Origin: Stentor coeruleus
Lineage: Eukaryota; Ciliophora; Heterotrichea; Heterotrichida; Stentoridae
Direction of reading: 5' to 3'
Length of the DNA stretch: 44,698 nucleotides
Assembly (NCBI GenBank): GCA_001970955.1
Contig: MPUH01000582.1
Coordinates: 1 to 44,698, forward strand
Shown here: piece after piece, positions 18,949-29,434 of the stretch
Position numbering within the stretch: position 1 is the stretch's first letter
How the letters are laid out: every line of letters begins with the position of its first letter
The notes under the pieces: model-generated
What the model was told of the DNA's origin: nothing
Databases searched by the model: none
What the model saw: only the letters and a program-made list of their open reading frames with translations
Program-made: the position numbers and the translations under genes

Positions 18949-20298
18949 ATGTTAGTTTGTGAGCATATCCAACTCTTACAATCAACATATCAAGACTCTT
19001 TTCAATCAATTTATATCAAAAGTAAGCCAATAAGATGTCAAGCATGCCCTTTTGATTCAACCCCAGAGCCAAATACATGGGTTCATCTTAACAACATCTT
19101 ACAAAAAAAAGAAAGCATCTACTTCTGTGAAGAACATCTTGATTATTCAGAAAAAGATTGCACATATCTAAATCTAAGCGATGGGGTACTTTGGTGTCGA
19201 TCATGTGAAACTAGATATTTATGTAATACTCTTATCCAATCAGATCTTTTTAAAAAACTTAGTATGAGCAAGTCTCCAGGCATTCGTGGACTTAAAAACC
19301 TTGGAAACACATGCTTTATAAACTCAGTAATTCAATCATTGAGCAATTGCAAACCTTTAAAATATTATTTGATAGAAAACCAAAACTCATTATTTTTCAA
19401 AGGCTTATGTGATGAAAAAAAGTAGTTTTTATATAGGCTTTTAAGGGAATTTATAAGTTTGTTAAATGAAATCTGGAAAGTTGGTGATGCTATAGCACCT
19501 GAAGAATTTATAAGCTCTGTTTTTGAACAAACTCAATGGTTTATACGTGGGGAACAAGCTGATGCTCATGAGTTTTTGATGTTTTTTATAGATTATTTGA
19601 ATGAAAATATTATGCAAAGTACAAGAGAAAGCGATACTATTATTGAAGAAATATTTTTTGGAAGAATGACTAGTTCTTTTACATGTAATAAGTGTAAAAC
19701 TGTTACTGAAAAATCTGAAAAATTTAATGATATCAACTTGCCCATAACTTCTATTGATATTAAAGATGATAATAGCTACAGAGCTTTTTTACGCAATCAA
19801 AGGCCGAATTTTCAGTTTTATAATAGGCTGATTGGTTTATTTAAAGGAACTAATGTTGATATTAGTGTCAATGAATGCTTGAAAGCTTTTTTTGACCCTG
19901 TTCATATAAAAGATTTAACTGAATTGAGACAATGCGATTTTTGTGATGAGAAAACTGATTTTATAAGAAAAAGCTTTATAACAATACCACCAAAAAATTT
20001 GACTGTGATATTGAAAAGATATGGAAAATATACAAAGCCTAAATATAAAGTTAAATTCCCATTATATTTTGATGCTACTGAATATACAGAGCATAATACT
20101 GCAGCTTATTATAGTTTATATGCACTTATTGATCATTTTGGAGTAGTTAGTTTAGGGCATTATAAATGCTATTGCAAAAATCATCTGGATGACAAGTGGT
20201 ATTGCTTTAATGACAACAAGATTAATGAAGTTAGTAGGGATCATATCGAAAATCTTCAAGCATATATCGGTTTTTATGAATTGACTTCATCTATATAA
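18949..20298 (+). CDS. Ubiquitin-specific protease with ZnF-UBP domain (USP22/Ubp8 type)
   Basis: Two exons (18,949-19,421 and 19,437-20,298) join to 444 residues. An N-terminal Cys/His-rich zinc finger (CEHI, CQAC, WCRSC) resembles ZnF-UBP. The catalytic Cys box is LKNLGNTCFINSVIQSL (Cys122), the His box is SLGHYKCYCKN (His399), and WYCFND supplies Asn416/Asp417. Two CxxC pairs (CNKC, CDFC) form the fingers zinc site. All catalytic residues are present. A ZnF-UBP plus a compact USP core of this length fits the SAGA histone-H2B deubiquitinase group (USP22/Ubp8); USP3-like is an alternative. The intron is required: without it the frame ends at a TAG made by the splice donor. Confidence 0.9.
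19422..19436 (+). other. 15-nt intron in the ubiquitin protease gene
   Basis: GTAGTTTTTATATAG; removing it joins codon halves AA and G (Lys) and continues as LLREF into the USP core. A is at position 10. Confidence 0.95.
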
Positions 20299-20343
20299 TC
20301 TAATAGAATAAAATTCGAAATAGAGATAATATTCCATATATAA

Positions 20344-21138
20344 ATGTTACTCTGGGTTTTAAGTTTTACAATTCTTGTATCATCAGACAATTCAGTCCCA
20401 ATTTATAAATACTCTATTATTAACACCTACAAGCATTCATCAAAAGATTACACGTAATTCTCATACAGTCAAGGTCTTGAATATCTCTCCAACGACATAC
20501 TAATCCAATCAGCAGGAGAATATGGTAGAAGTCGTTTACAAAAGTTAAACTTCCCAAGTATGTCAATAATAAAAGAATATAAATTAGATCCATCATTTTT
20601 CGCTGAAGGTATAACAATACTAAACAATAAAATCTATCAATTAACCTGGCTTGAAAAAAAAATGTTTGTATATTCAACTGACTTAGTTCTTCTTGATGTT
20701 ATAATTATAAAAAACCCAATACTTCAAGGATGGGGTATTTGTAATGATGGAATATTTCTTTATATTTCTGATGGAAGCAGTTTTATTTATAAGATGGACC
20801 CAAATTCATATAAAATTCTTAGTTCAATAAAAGTTCATCAAGGGACTAAATATATTGTGTCAATAAATGAATTAGAGTGGGTAAATGGGGAAATTTGGGC
20901 TAATATTTATTATTCAAAATACTTTATTAGGATTAACCCTGATAATGGAAATATTTTAGCATGGGTTAATTTGACTGGACTTGAAGCAAATGAAGATGCT
21001 TTTTGGTATGGAGGATATGTTTTAAATGGTATCGCAGTTTATGATCAGAAGATATTTGTCACTGGGAAATGCTGGGAACATCTTTATGAAATTGAACTTG
21101 TTTATTATCAAAATATTACAGATGTTCCAAAGTATTAG
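20344..21138 (+). CDS. Secreted glutaminyl-peptide cyclotransferase (plant-type beta-propeller)
   Basis: Two exons (20,344-20,453 and 20,469-21,138) join to 259 residues. Residues 1-14 (MLLWVLSFTILVSS) are a signal peptide. The mature part follows the plant-type glutaminyl cyclase order: DYTQGLEYL, then SAGEYGRSRLQ, FFAEGITILNNKIYQLTW, GWGICNDG, INELEWVNGEIWAN, and near the end GGYVLNGIAVYD with a final FVTGKCWEHLYEI. The enzyme turns N-terminal Gln into pyroglutamate in the secretory pathway. The length matches the family. It starts 45 bases after the protease stop on the same strand, and its own 15-nt intron is needed to include the signal peptide and the first conserved motifs. Confidence 0.9.
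20454..20468 (+). other. 15-nt intron in the glutaminyl cyclase gene
   Basis: GTAATTCTCATACAG; splicing joins AC and T into Thr, giving the family motif DYTQGLEY. A is at position 10; this is the only one of eight introns ending CAG. Confidence 0.95.
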
Positions 21139-21216
21139 TTTTTATTAAAGTTTAGGTATATTTTTTTAATCATTACTATAATAATAAAATAACTTTATTT
21201 AAAACTAAAGATTTAA

Positions 21217-21795
21217 TTATAGGAATAAAACTAATGATTTAAACACTCCTTCTGGTAGTTTACCAAACATTGGGCAATAATTTTTGCAATAAAGCATATG
21301 AGCTCTTCGTCTCCAATTGTTGATTTTTTTAATATATATTTTCATACCTTCACTTGAAGAGTCTACAAGTAATTTACCTGTTTGGTCTTTGATATCTAAA
21401 ATTTCTGGAGCTGTTTTTATGAATAACTCAACCAAGTCTTCAAGATTTTCTTTTATAGCGATGCTTATTGGAAGCTGATTTCTAACATTTTTTACTGTTA
21501 GTAGAGCACCATGAGATAATAAAAGATTACATGTTTTTATGTCGTTAAGCCTTGTTGCTAAATGAAGTGCTGAATCTCCATTCATGTTGAGGATATTTGG
21601 ATTTGCTTTATATTTAAGTAAAACAGAAATTATGTCGCTTTGCTTGTTTTTGATAGAGTTATAGAGAATTGTGTTGTCATTTTTATCACGCATGTTTGGG
21701 TCAACACCTGCTTTGAGAAAGCATTCAAGGATTTGTTTGTTACCTTTTTCTAATGCTCGCTCTAGTGGTGTTCGTTCTTCGATGCCTTCTGTCAT
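21217..21795 (-). CDS. Ankyrin-repeat protein
   Basis: The product has 192 residues with about four ankyrin repeats from residue 7 to 137; the best is DSALHLATRLNDIKTCNLLLSHGALLTVKN, with partners TPLERALEKGNKQILECFL and NTILYNSIKNKQSDIISVLL. A basic C-terminal tail with three Cys follows. Ankyrin arrays bind protein partners; no enzyme domain is present, so the specific role is unknown. It is a small stand-alone protein converging on the cyclase gene (78 bases between stops). The stop is TAA. Confidence 0.85.
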   Translation of the reverse strand: MTEGIEERTPLERALEKGNKQILECFLKAGVDPNMRDKNDNTILYNSIKNKQSDIISVLLKYKANPNILNMNGDSALHLATRLNDIKTCNLLLSHGALLTVKNVRNQLPISIAIKENLEDLVELFIKTAPEILDIKDQTGKLLVDSSSEGMKIYIKKINNWRRRAHMLYCKNYCPMFGKLPEGVFKSLVLFL

Positions 21796-22240
21796 TTTAT
21801 TTATGTAAGGTTTATTTATAAAAGGTTTTTTTATCCTCGGATTTGATTATGGTGATTTTAGAATGATTTTGTAGGTAAAGCTATTTTTTATAAAAGATAA
21901 TAATTGAAGCTTAAAATATCAAAGTAGGAAATTATGGTGGAAATTTGCAGATTTTAATATAGGTTCGTGAATATAATTTGTGCTAAGATGAAATTTAGAT
22001 AAAAGCTTGTTAGAAATCTCACTTGATTTTTATTATTTTATAAAAGTTTGAAAGAAAAAATATTTAATCTTTTATACAAAACAACAAAAAATAGCAAGCC
22101 AATCTAATTGAAATATCAAACTTTTATAAAGATACTTCTTTGTCTATAATAAAAATATGCGGATATTTTAATATTATGCAACACAGTTTAAATATGCAAT
22201 TTTATAAATTATTACTTATATCTAAAAATTTTTAAAATCA

Positions 22241-22351
22241 TGTACAAGGAAAGGTAACCCTCAAGAAAGCTCTTAAGGTTGTAGATCCTTAGAATTTAAG
22301 CAGGTACACAAACATAAACTAAAGAGACTCTGTTGATTTCCTGCTATACTT
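22241..22351 (+). ncRNA. Possible H/ACA-type small RNA (two hairpins)
   Basis: This patch has visibly more G+C than its flanks and can fold as two hairpins. Hairpin 1: a lower stem of AAGGA (22,246-22,250) with TCCTT (22,286-22,290), an internal loop on both sides, then AACC (22,256-22,259) with GGTT (22,277-22,280) and further pairs above. A hinge AGAATTTA follows. Hairpin 2: AGCAGG (22,299-22,304) with CCTGCT (22,340-22,345), then ATA, an accepted variant of the ACA box, with the end three bases later. The hinge does not match box H exactly and pocket-to-box spacing is short, so this stays a candidate. Confidence 0.3.
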
Positions 22352-22421
22352 TTAAAAATCAACAACTCCATTTATACCCAAATTCCTCCATTTTCTATAT
22401 GGGATTGTAATACTTTAAAAA

Positions 22422-22550
22422 CTACTTTATAAATTAATCAATAAAATCCTGTAATTCTTATTAATTTTATCAAATATAATCATTTNCTACTTTATAAATT
22501 AATCAATAAAATCCTGTAATTCTTATTAATTTTATCAAATATAATCATTT
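22422..22550. repeat. 64-bp identical repeat flanking an N
   Basis: Bases 22,422-22,485 equal 22,487-22,550, with the N at 22,486 between them. This is the pattern of two contig ends that overlap but were joined without merging. Confidence 0.9.
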
Positions 22551-22737
22551 TTGTTGAATTCAATATACTATAATTCATTTAAATAAATATATTTTGCTTT
22601 AAAAAACAAAAACTAAGTTTTTAAATAATAAGTTTATTATGTAATATTTTTTACTTACTAACAACTTTGTATATTTAGCATGCATAAAAAATAGTAAAAA
22701 CTTTATTCTCTTAAAGAAAAATCTAATCTTATCTTAT

Positions 22738-25700
22738 CTATCCTCTTTTCTCTTCTGTTTTTTCTTCCTCAAGTGATTTGCATGCATCTTTTTCATTAGG
22801 CTGATCCAAAACAACTCTTTCTGCAGTATCATCTACATTTCTCTTCTTATTCACTACATTTTGTGTAAATATCTGAACAATGCCTCCATAAAAACTCTCT
22901 ATAATCATAGTATGAAATGTAAATAAAATTACACTTACTAAAATCCATTTTTTTTGCTTATCTTCACACATTCCATCACTTAAAATACAACTTACAGTTA
23001 TAGTTCCTATAATAATAAATAAAATTAAAGTAAATCCAATAATCCTCCATAATCTAATCATAAAAAGTTGTAGTTTTATATATAAGGAAAATATAGCAAA
23101 TAAGTTTATGATTAGAAGTGTAGCTAGGCTTGGGAAAATAGATATTGACTGAATTTCAATTTTAAATATAAACAGTTGATTAAAGCTTTCAATAAAACAT
23201 ATGGCACAACAAAATATTCCTAAAAGATGAAGTACTGTGAATGCACGCTTGGAATATGGTTGTTTTATGACTAAGCTGGCTAAGGATATTATTTGGAGAA
23301 AATTTAAAGTTTCGTTTGGTGATTTCCAATCATAGATTAAGAATATAATCGCTAAAAAACAGCATAATGGTGTTAATATCATGAGGATAATAGGTATATA
23401 TATACTTTCTTTGCATCCATAAATAGGATACCATTTTATTTTAATATCTGATGTTTTTTGGTAAGCAAGTTTTATTTTTCCATTTCTATCAACATTAACA
23501 TTACATTTACTGCTATTCCATAAAGTATTATCATACGAAAAACACTTAAAATTCTCATCCCCAAAATGTTTTTCTTGTTTAAAACTAACAGTAACACTTT
23601 TCATATACCCATCCAATCTCTGAAAAATCTCAGTATTTCTATAATCATTATATTTTCCTATAATCTGTAATTTAGAACTCACTATCAAACATAAATCAGC
23701 AAGTTCGAATTTCGCAAAGTAAAAATCATAAACATAATTTTCATCTAATTTTGCATCAACATCAATAATTAAATTCTCTTCATAAACTCTAATCTTGCTT
23801 GTATTATAAACCCTTAAATTATATAAAATAATATCTTGAGAAAAAAAATTCTTATCACCTGGGAACATATCAAATAAATTATACTGATTTAATTTTAATA
23901 GAATATCAATAAATGTTGTTACTTTAGCTTTATTGACAATTTGAGCTATTGCTTTTATAATTGTATAAACTGTTGAATTATCTAAAGAAATCCCAGCTGA
24001 AGTAATAGCATTTATTAATATAAATAAAGCATTTTCTGTTTGGTCAGTAGTAAGGAACATATAGTTTTTCATAAGAACTTCAAAACATGCGATAAAGGTT
24101 AAAAATTCAGATTTTGTCGAAACTCCTTGTGTGTAGTAATCAATAAAAGCTGAAAAAATTGTGGGAAAAAGACTTGATTTTGTATTTTCAAAATAAAAAA
24201 TTAATGTGTCTGGAATACTGTCTGCTAAGCTAAGCTCTTGATCAAAGTCGAACTCTTCAAATAATTTCCTATTCCTCTGTGGTAAATCAGCATAATATAA
24301 AACACAACCATATTTATCACAAACTTGTACAACAGCTTGTAAAGCACCTGTTTTTCCAAAAAGACTTACTGAATTTTTATATAAATTTTCAGTTACCCAA
24401 ATTGTATCATTTTCATAAGAAAATCCATATTGATATAATAAACTCCCGTTTTCTGATGAACAATTTTGAGCTTCTAAAGACCATTTTTCATTTAAAAATT
24501 TTGCTGTGAAGTTTATGCATTCTGGTAATTTTTTACGAGAAATAAATATAGAAGATATAAGATTTGATGAATTTACACAAGCTGAAACTTGATATGTTTT
24601 TCCTGGTTCAAGGAATTCTGGTAAGATTTTTAGATATGATTTGTTTTCGAAAGATGAGACGATTAAAGGAAATTTGTTAAAGCTTGACCATATTATTGAG
24701 GATTGGATTGAAGATGTTAATATGCTGTATAAGGTTAATGGGGATTGAGAAATTGTTGAACTTTCTGGGGCAAAAATTTCTAGTAGACCAGATACTGATG
24801 AATTAATTGTGATAGATATAATTATGGATTTGGATTTTTGAGGAGTTGATGCTGTGCAATTTAAGGTATAAATTGCTCCGTTTCTTAATTTCTCTTTCGG
24901 AATTATTAGTAATGCACCTGTATAGATATTAAATAATATTTTTCCACCATTTCCTATACATAATGAAGAAAACTCTGAGCAACTCCATTCAATTTTTATA
25001 TCAGCATTTACATCATCAATATCTTTAGCTTCAGCTGCAACTTCAAAGTCATAATCTAAACCTACCGTACTGTTCAATCTGCTTAATTTTAACGAAAGTT
25101 CATCATATAAACAATAAATAGTCAGTCTTTTTGATGTAGCTATTTTGCTTCCTGCTTGCACTTTAACTTCAAAAACATAAGTTTTTCCAGGTTTCAAATA
25201 CCCTTCATTAATTCTTAAAGTTTCCGTTGTCAATCCAGAATAAAATATTCCTGTCTCAGTAGAATTAGGTGAGATCAGACCCCAAGAATAAAATACTGGT
25301 CCAGCAAGCCCACATCTATCCGAAACTTGTGCTCTAACACTTAAACCATCTTCTGATTTAATATATATTTCATCACCAGTATTAAAATCTACTTGTATTC
25401 TTGATTCATCAGTAATTTCAATAATAACTGATTCAATAGTAAAAGTATTAAACATTATACTCATAACTTTTAATTCTATTTCCAAGCTTCCTTGAGATAG
25501 GAATTTTTTTTCAATATAAATTTCTGAAGTGTTTTGCATAAACAAGTAGTTTTCTAAATCAAAATTCCTAGGAGAAACAGTTACATTCCATGAATAAACA
25601 TAATCAGGATCTGTGATTAAAGTAGAAAAGTATATTTTTGAATTTGAACAAGGTAAAGATATACTGCTTGGATATACAAAATTAATAAAAGGTGTTGGTA

Positions 25701-28697
25701 AAGGATAGATACATTCTGGGATAAATTGCACAGGCTCATCAGGAAAAGAGCAAATCGCTTCTTTAGATTCAAGGTTTTTGGTAAGAATAATAGCGGTTTT
25801 TATTTGAGGAATATAATTATTAGATTGTATTGAAAAAGTTGAATCATCAACTTGGTGGCAAGTGAAATCTGATATGTCAATGTGAGGAAAACTAAAATAA
25901 TTTATGCAAGGAATTTTACTTAGGATCGGGATTTTCAAAAAATGAACTATTATGCCTTTGTAATTTTCAGTGTAGTAACTGGAAATATCTTCGTTGACAA
26001 TATAATTTTTACAAGCTTTACAAGAATTGTCGTATGATAAATAAGAGCTGTAACATTCACATTTTGTTTTATCGATACTTGGTTTACTAAATTCTCCACA
26101 CTTGCAGATATCTTCAATATTTTGTGCATTTTCAGTGCATTTGGTACAATTATTGCTTTCATCTAAATCACTGCATAATGGATCTAAAATGTTAACTGAT
26201 AATATATTTTTGTGCTGAGCAAATGAATCATTATCAGTATATGCTTTGATATCAATTTCTCCTATAGTATTGATTGAAATATTAAAGCTAGCTTTTCCGT
26301 TAGTGTTTTCCTTAGCAGTTTCTCCATTACATATAAATTCTGAGCAATTTAAATATATTATTGCTTGATCTGTATATACTTCTTTATTTTTTTTAAAGAT
26401 TTCAACTTGTACAATGAAGAACTGGTCTAGCAATATTTTTGTAGATTCAGTAGATAGTGTTATTTCAAAAACTTTATTAATAAAAAATATTGTAAACATT
26501 GGAGTGCTTGAATTGTAGTAGAATTCATCATTATAAGCTATAAGCTTAAATTTTCCTGGAGAAAGTACATATAAATTTGTCACATACATATAACCATCAT
26601 TTTTCACAATACAAGTCCAATCTGACAAATCCCCTTGTGGTTCTAATCGTAATAAAATATTACAAATATCAACAGTAATTTTCATAGTTAATTCTTGATC
26701 TTTATATACCCCAATTTTAACCTTAATCTGATTTTCTGAACTCATCGGCTAAATAAATCTTACAATTTCACTAATCATCTCAATATCAAGATACTCTCTT
26801 ATATAAATCGGAATAAAGTAAGTAAATACAAAATCCCCTTCAATTTTTATAACTGACTTTGCAAGATTTTCAATATTATTTAACTTAAAAAATGCAATCC
26901 CATTTTTTGTTACATTGCTAATCATAGTCTCTTTATTTTCACTATTTATATAAACATTTATAGTCAAAGGTAGACGTTTATATAAAGATATTAAATCTTC
27001 ATCACGACTTAAAGTTATATAAAAATCAAGAACTTCACTTGGGTTTTTCGGCTGTATATTTTTTACCAAAGATATAAAATATGGGATGGCAAAAATTTTA
27101 ACTTTAAATGAATCAGTAAGCATTATATAATCATTAACTTTAATTATTATTCTGTAAAATATGGGATGGCAAAAATTTTAACTTTAAATGAATCAGTAAG
27201 CATTATATAATCATTAACTTTAATTATTATTCTGTACTCTCCTGGATCAGATATTGAAACATAGTTACAAGTATTATCTGTTCTTAATGATGAAGGCCAA
27301 CTGAAACACAATAAAGTATTTAATGGACTTAATGAGATCATTAAAAAAAATGATTTACCGGTGTAAGCTTGTGTTAATGAATCATCAATATATGGAGAAA
27401 ATTTTAAGCTAAATGCTGCGTTTGTATAGATGATCTAAGTAATTTATACAGGATTAGAGAAAGATAACTTGTAATAAGGTAGAATTTCAATTTGGTCAGA
27501 TCCAGAAGCATATCCATAAATATATGTCAAAAAGTAAAAGCTTCCTATTTCATTTATTGATGCATTTACGATTGTATAAATTCCATTATTAGTCACAACT
27601 GAACTTTCTCCTGTCCAATTTATTTTAGGTTTTGTCAAGATTTCTAATTTGTATGATCCTTCTTGAACTAAACTCTGAGCTGCCCATATACTCAAAGTCA
27701 TATTGAAAGTTTGATTAATATGATGTGGCTATATAATATTTACCGGTTCTCCAATAAATTCAAATATTACTTCTAATGGGTATAGATAAAATTCTTGACT
27801 AAAATTCGAATGCATTCCTTCTGAATATAAAGTAACACAAAATAAACCAGATACAGCCGTGCTGATGTTATGAAAAGATATTTCACCATTCTCAGTATAC
27901 CCAGAAATCATTGTAAAGTTAGCAAGAGGAGTTAGAAAAAGGTTTATCAAATAACTACCTTCAGTAATTTTTATAGTAAAATCTTTATCTTGATATACTT
28001 GGACTAATATAGAAAAATTAGAATTTATCACTGAAGGCTAAATATAAAATACTATATTCGAAATAAAAGTACTGGAAATATAACCTCCTGTAAATTCAAG
28101 GACTTCAACTTCAAAATATCGTGAAATTACACTGTTACAAATCCCTATAAATTTTTTTATACCAAAAGTTGAGAAACTTACATAAAAGGGAGAGTTTCCA
28201 AGCGTCCTATCTTGGCTGGTTACACCAGAAAATGTATTGTTATCAATTTCTTTTATTTCATAGTCACAACTAATTAAGTCATTTCCATCATATTCAGCTC
28301 GGGTTTCAAGTGTTATTTTGTATAAGTCAGTTGAAGGAACTTGTTCTATACTAGCAGTTAATTGATTGCAATAACTCGAATAAGTAGTAAATGATTCGCT
28401 TATAGCATTTTCAAAGCCTGGAGAATGAGCTACAATTTGATATGTTCCCAGACACCAAATTCCTAAATAAAATACCGCATTTCCAGAGTAGGTATATTTT
28501 ATCCAGCCATATGATTCAAGACTTGAATAGGGTTTAAGATATACATAAACAGGAATATCATTTAAGTACAACCTATTTCCATTACCATCAAACATAGCTA
28601 CAGATCCATAGGCTCCATAATCTGAAGTATAAAACCAACTATATTCCAAATAGTTAGCTTGAGCAAGCAAGGTGCTGAATATATAAAGCCAGATCAT
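22738..28697 (-). CDS. Large REJ / GPS-like multi-pass membrane receptor, five exons
   Basis: Exons 28,697-28,053, 28,037-27,744, 27,728-27,450, 27,434-26,764 and 26,748-22,738 join in phase 0 to about 1,939 residues once one copy of an 80-bp duplication in exon 4 is ignored; as written that duplication shifts the frame. Order: a signal peptide (MIWLYIFSTLLAQA); about seven repeated ~95-residue beta-rich extracellular domains rich in N-glycosylation sites; a Cys-rich patch; REJ-like domain sequence from about residue 980 (VYSWNVTVSP, later EIELKVMS); a degenerate GPS at about 1,670 (CFSYDNTLWNSSKC, last Cys lost); five or six membrane segments from about 1,720; an acidic/basic cytoplasmic tail. 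The layout resembles polycystin-1/REJ proteins, so a surface sensor or adhesion role is inferred. Confidence 0.85.
26749..26763 (-). other. 15-nt intron 4 of the REJ-like gene
   Basis: GTAAGATTTATTTAG on the minus strand, phase 0, between MISEI and PMSSEN. A is at position 10. It falls at a domain boundary. Confidence 0.93.
27076..27235. repeat. 80-bp tandem duplication inside exon 4
   Basis: The block starting at about 27,076 is repeated with period 80 up to about 27,235, with no visible mismatch. Since 80 is not a multiple of 3 it breaks the frame; exon 4 as written is 671 bases, and 671 minus 80 is 591, exactly 197 codons. Confidence 0.92.
27435..27449 (-). other. 15-nt intron 3 of the REJ-like gene
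   Basis: GTATAAATTACTTAG on the minus strand, phase 0, between LSFSNP and IIYTNA. A is at position 10. Confidence 0.93.
27729..27743 (-). other. 15-nt intron 2 of the REJ-like gene
   Basis: GTAAATATTATATAG on the minus strand, phase 0, between FIGEP and PHHINQ. A is at position 10. Confidence 0.93.
28038..28052 (-). other. 15-nt intron 1 of the REJ-like gene
   Basis: GTATTTTATATTTAG on the minus strand, phase 0, between TFISNI and PSVINS. A is at position 10. Confidence 0.93.
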
Positions 28698-28812
28698 ATT
28701 TATAAAGATTAAAGTAAGATGGGGTAGATGAATATGTTATAATTGAATATATAAAGCCAGATCATATTTATAAAGACTAAAGTAAAATGGGAAAGATGAA
28801 TATGTTGTAAAT
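28677..28812. repeat. 68-bp imperfect tandem duplication over the receptor start
   Basis: The segment from 28,677 recurs from 28,745 with a few substitutions. Each copy carries the ATG-proximal sequence of the receptor gene; the outer copy's frame closes after a few codons. The differences between copies suggest either a real duplication or two alleles joined end to end. Confidence 0.85.
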
Positions 28813-29434
28813 AAATATAGAGTTTCTATGAAGAATAATTTAATCTCAAAATTAATAATGCATCCAAGCTTAGAAGGCAATTTATCATCATATAAAAACC
28901 TTAATAAATCATTAAATTTTGAATACTTTTATTTAGGTTATTAAGTGCAAACCTGAAACCTCAAATTATCGAAAACTTGAAAAAAATCTAAATTATAAGC
29001 AAAACAAAAAGCTGGTAAACTTTTAGTCTTTCTCTTAAAAACACAGTGGAATTCTCAAAAAAAGCATAAAATCAAAGCATGACCAAACCCAATTTTTTTA
29101 AAAAATTCTAAACTTTTATACAAAAAATTTAAGTNCATATAAAAACCTTAATAAATCATTAAATTTTGAATACTTTTATTTAGGTTATTAAGTGCAAACT
29201 TGAAACCTCAAATTATCGAAAACTTGAAAAAAATCCAAATTATAAACAAAACATAAAACTGGCGAACTTTTAGTCTTTCTCTTAAAAACACAGTGGAATT
29301 CTCAAAAAAAGCATAAAATCAAAGCATGACCAAACCCAATTTTTTTAATAAATTCTAAACTTTTATACAAAAAATTTAAGCTCGAAAAACTTATATTGGA
29401 AATCAGTAAATTAGATTTCTAAAACCTATTAAAC
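28698..29434. other. Spacer between receptor and TTLL12 genes
   Basis: Both neighbours are on the minus strand. G-rich on the plus strand to about 28,820, then C-rich. Most of it is a ~245-bp repeat around an N. No gene seen. Confidence 0.6.
28889..29380. repeat. ~245-bp near-identical repeat flanking an N
   Basis: Bases 28,889-29,134 and 29,136-29,380 match with several substitutions, around the N at 29,135. The scattered differences look allelic, so this is probably an unmerged overlap between two haplotypes rather than a biological repeat. Confidence 0.9.

Larger units (their letters stand above)
21796..22737. other. Long spacer with repeat and ncRNA candidate
   Basis: About 940 bases. 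The plus strand is G-rich to about 21,990 (5' flank of the ankyrin gene), then C-rich (3' flank of the receptor gene). It holds a structured-RNA candidate (22,241-22,351) and an identical 64-bp repeat around an N. No protein gene seen. Confidence 0.6.
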
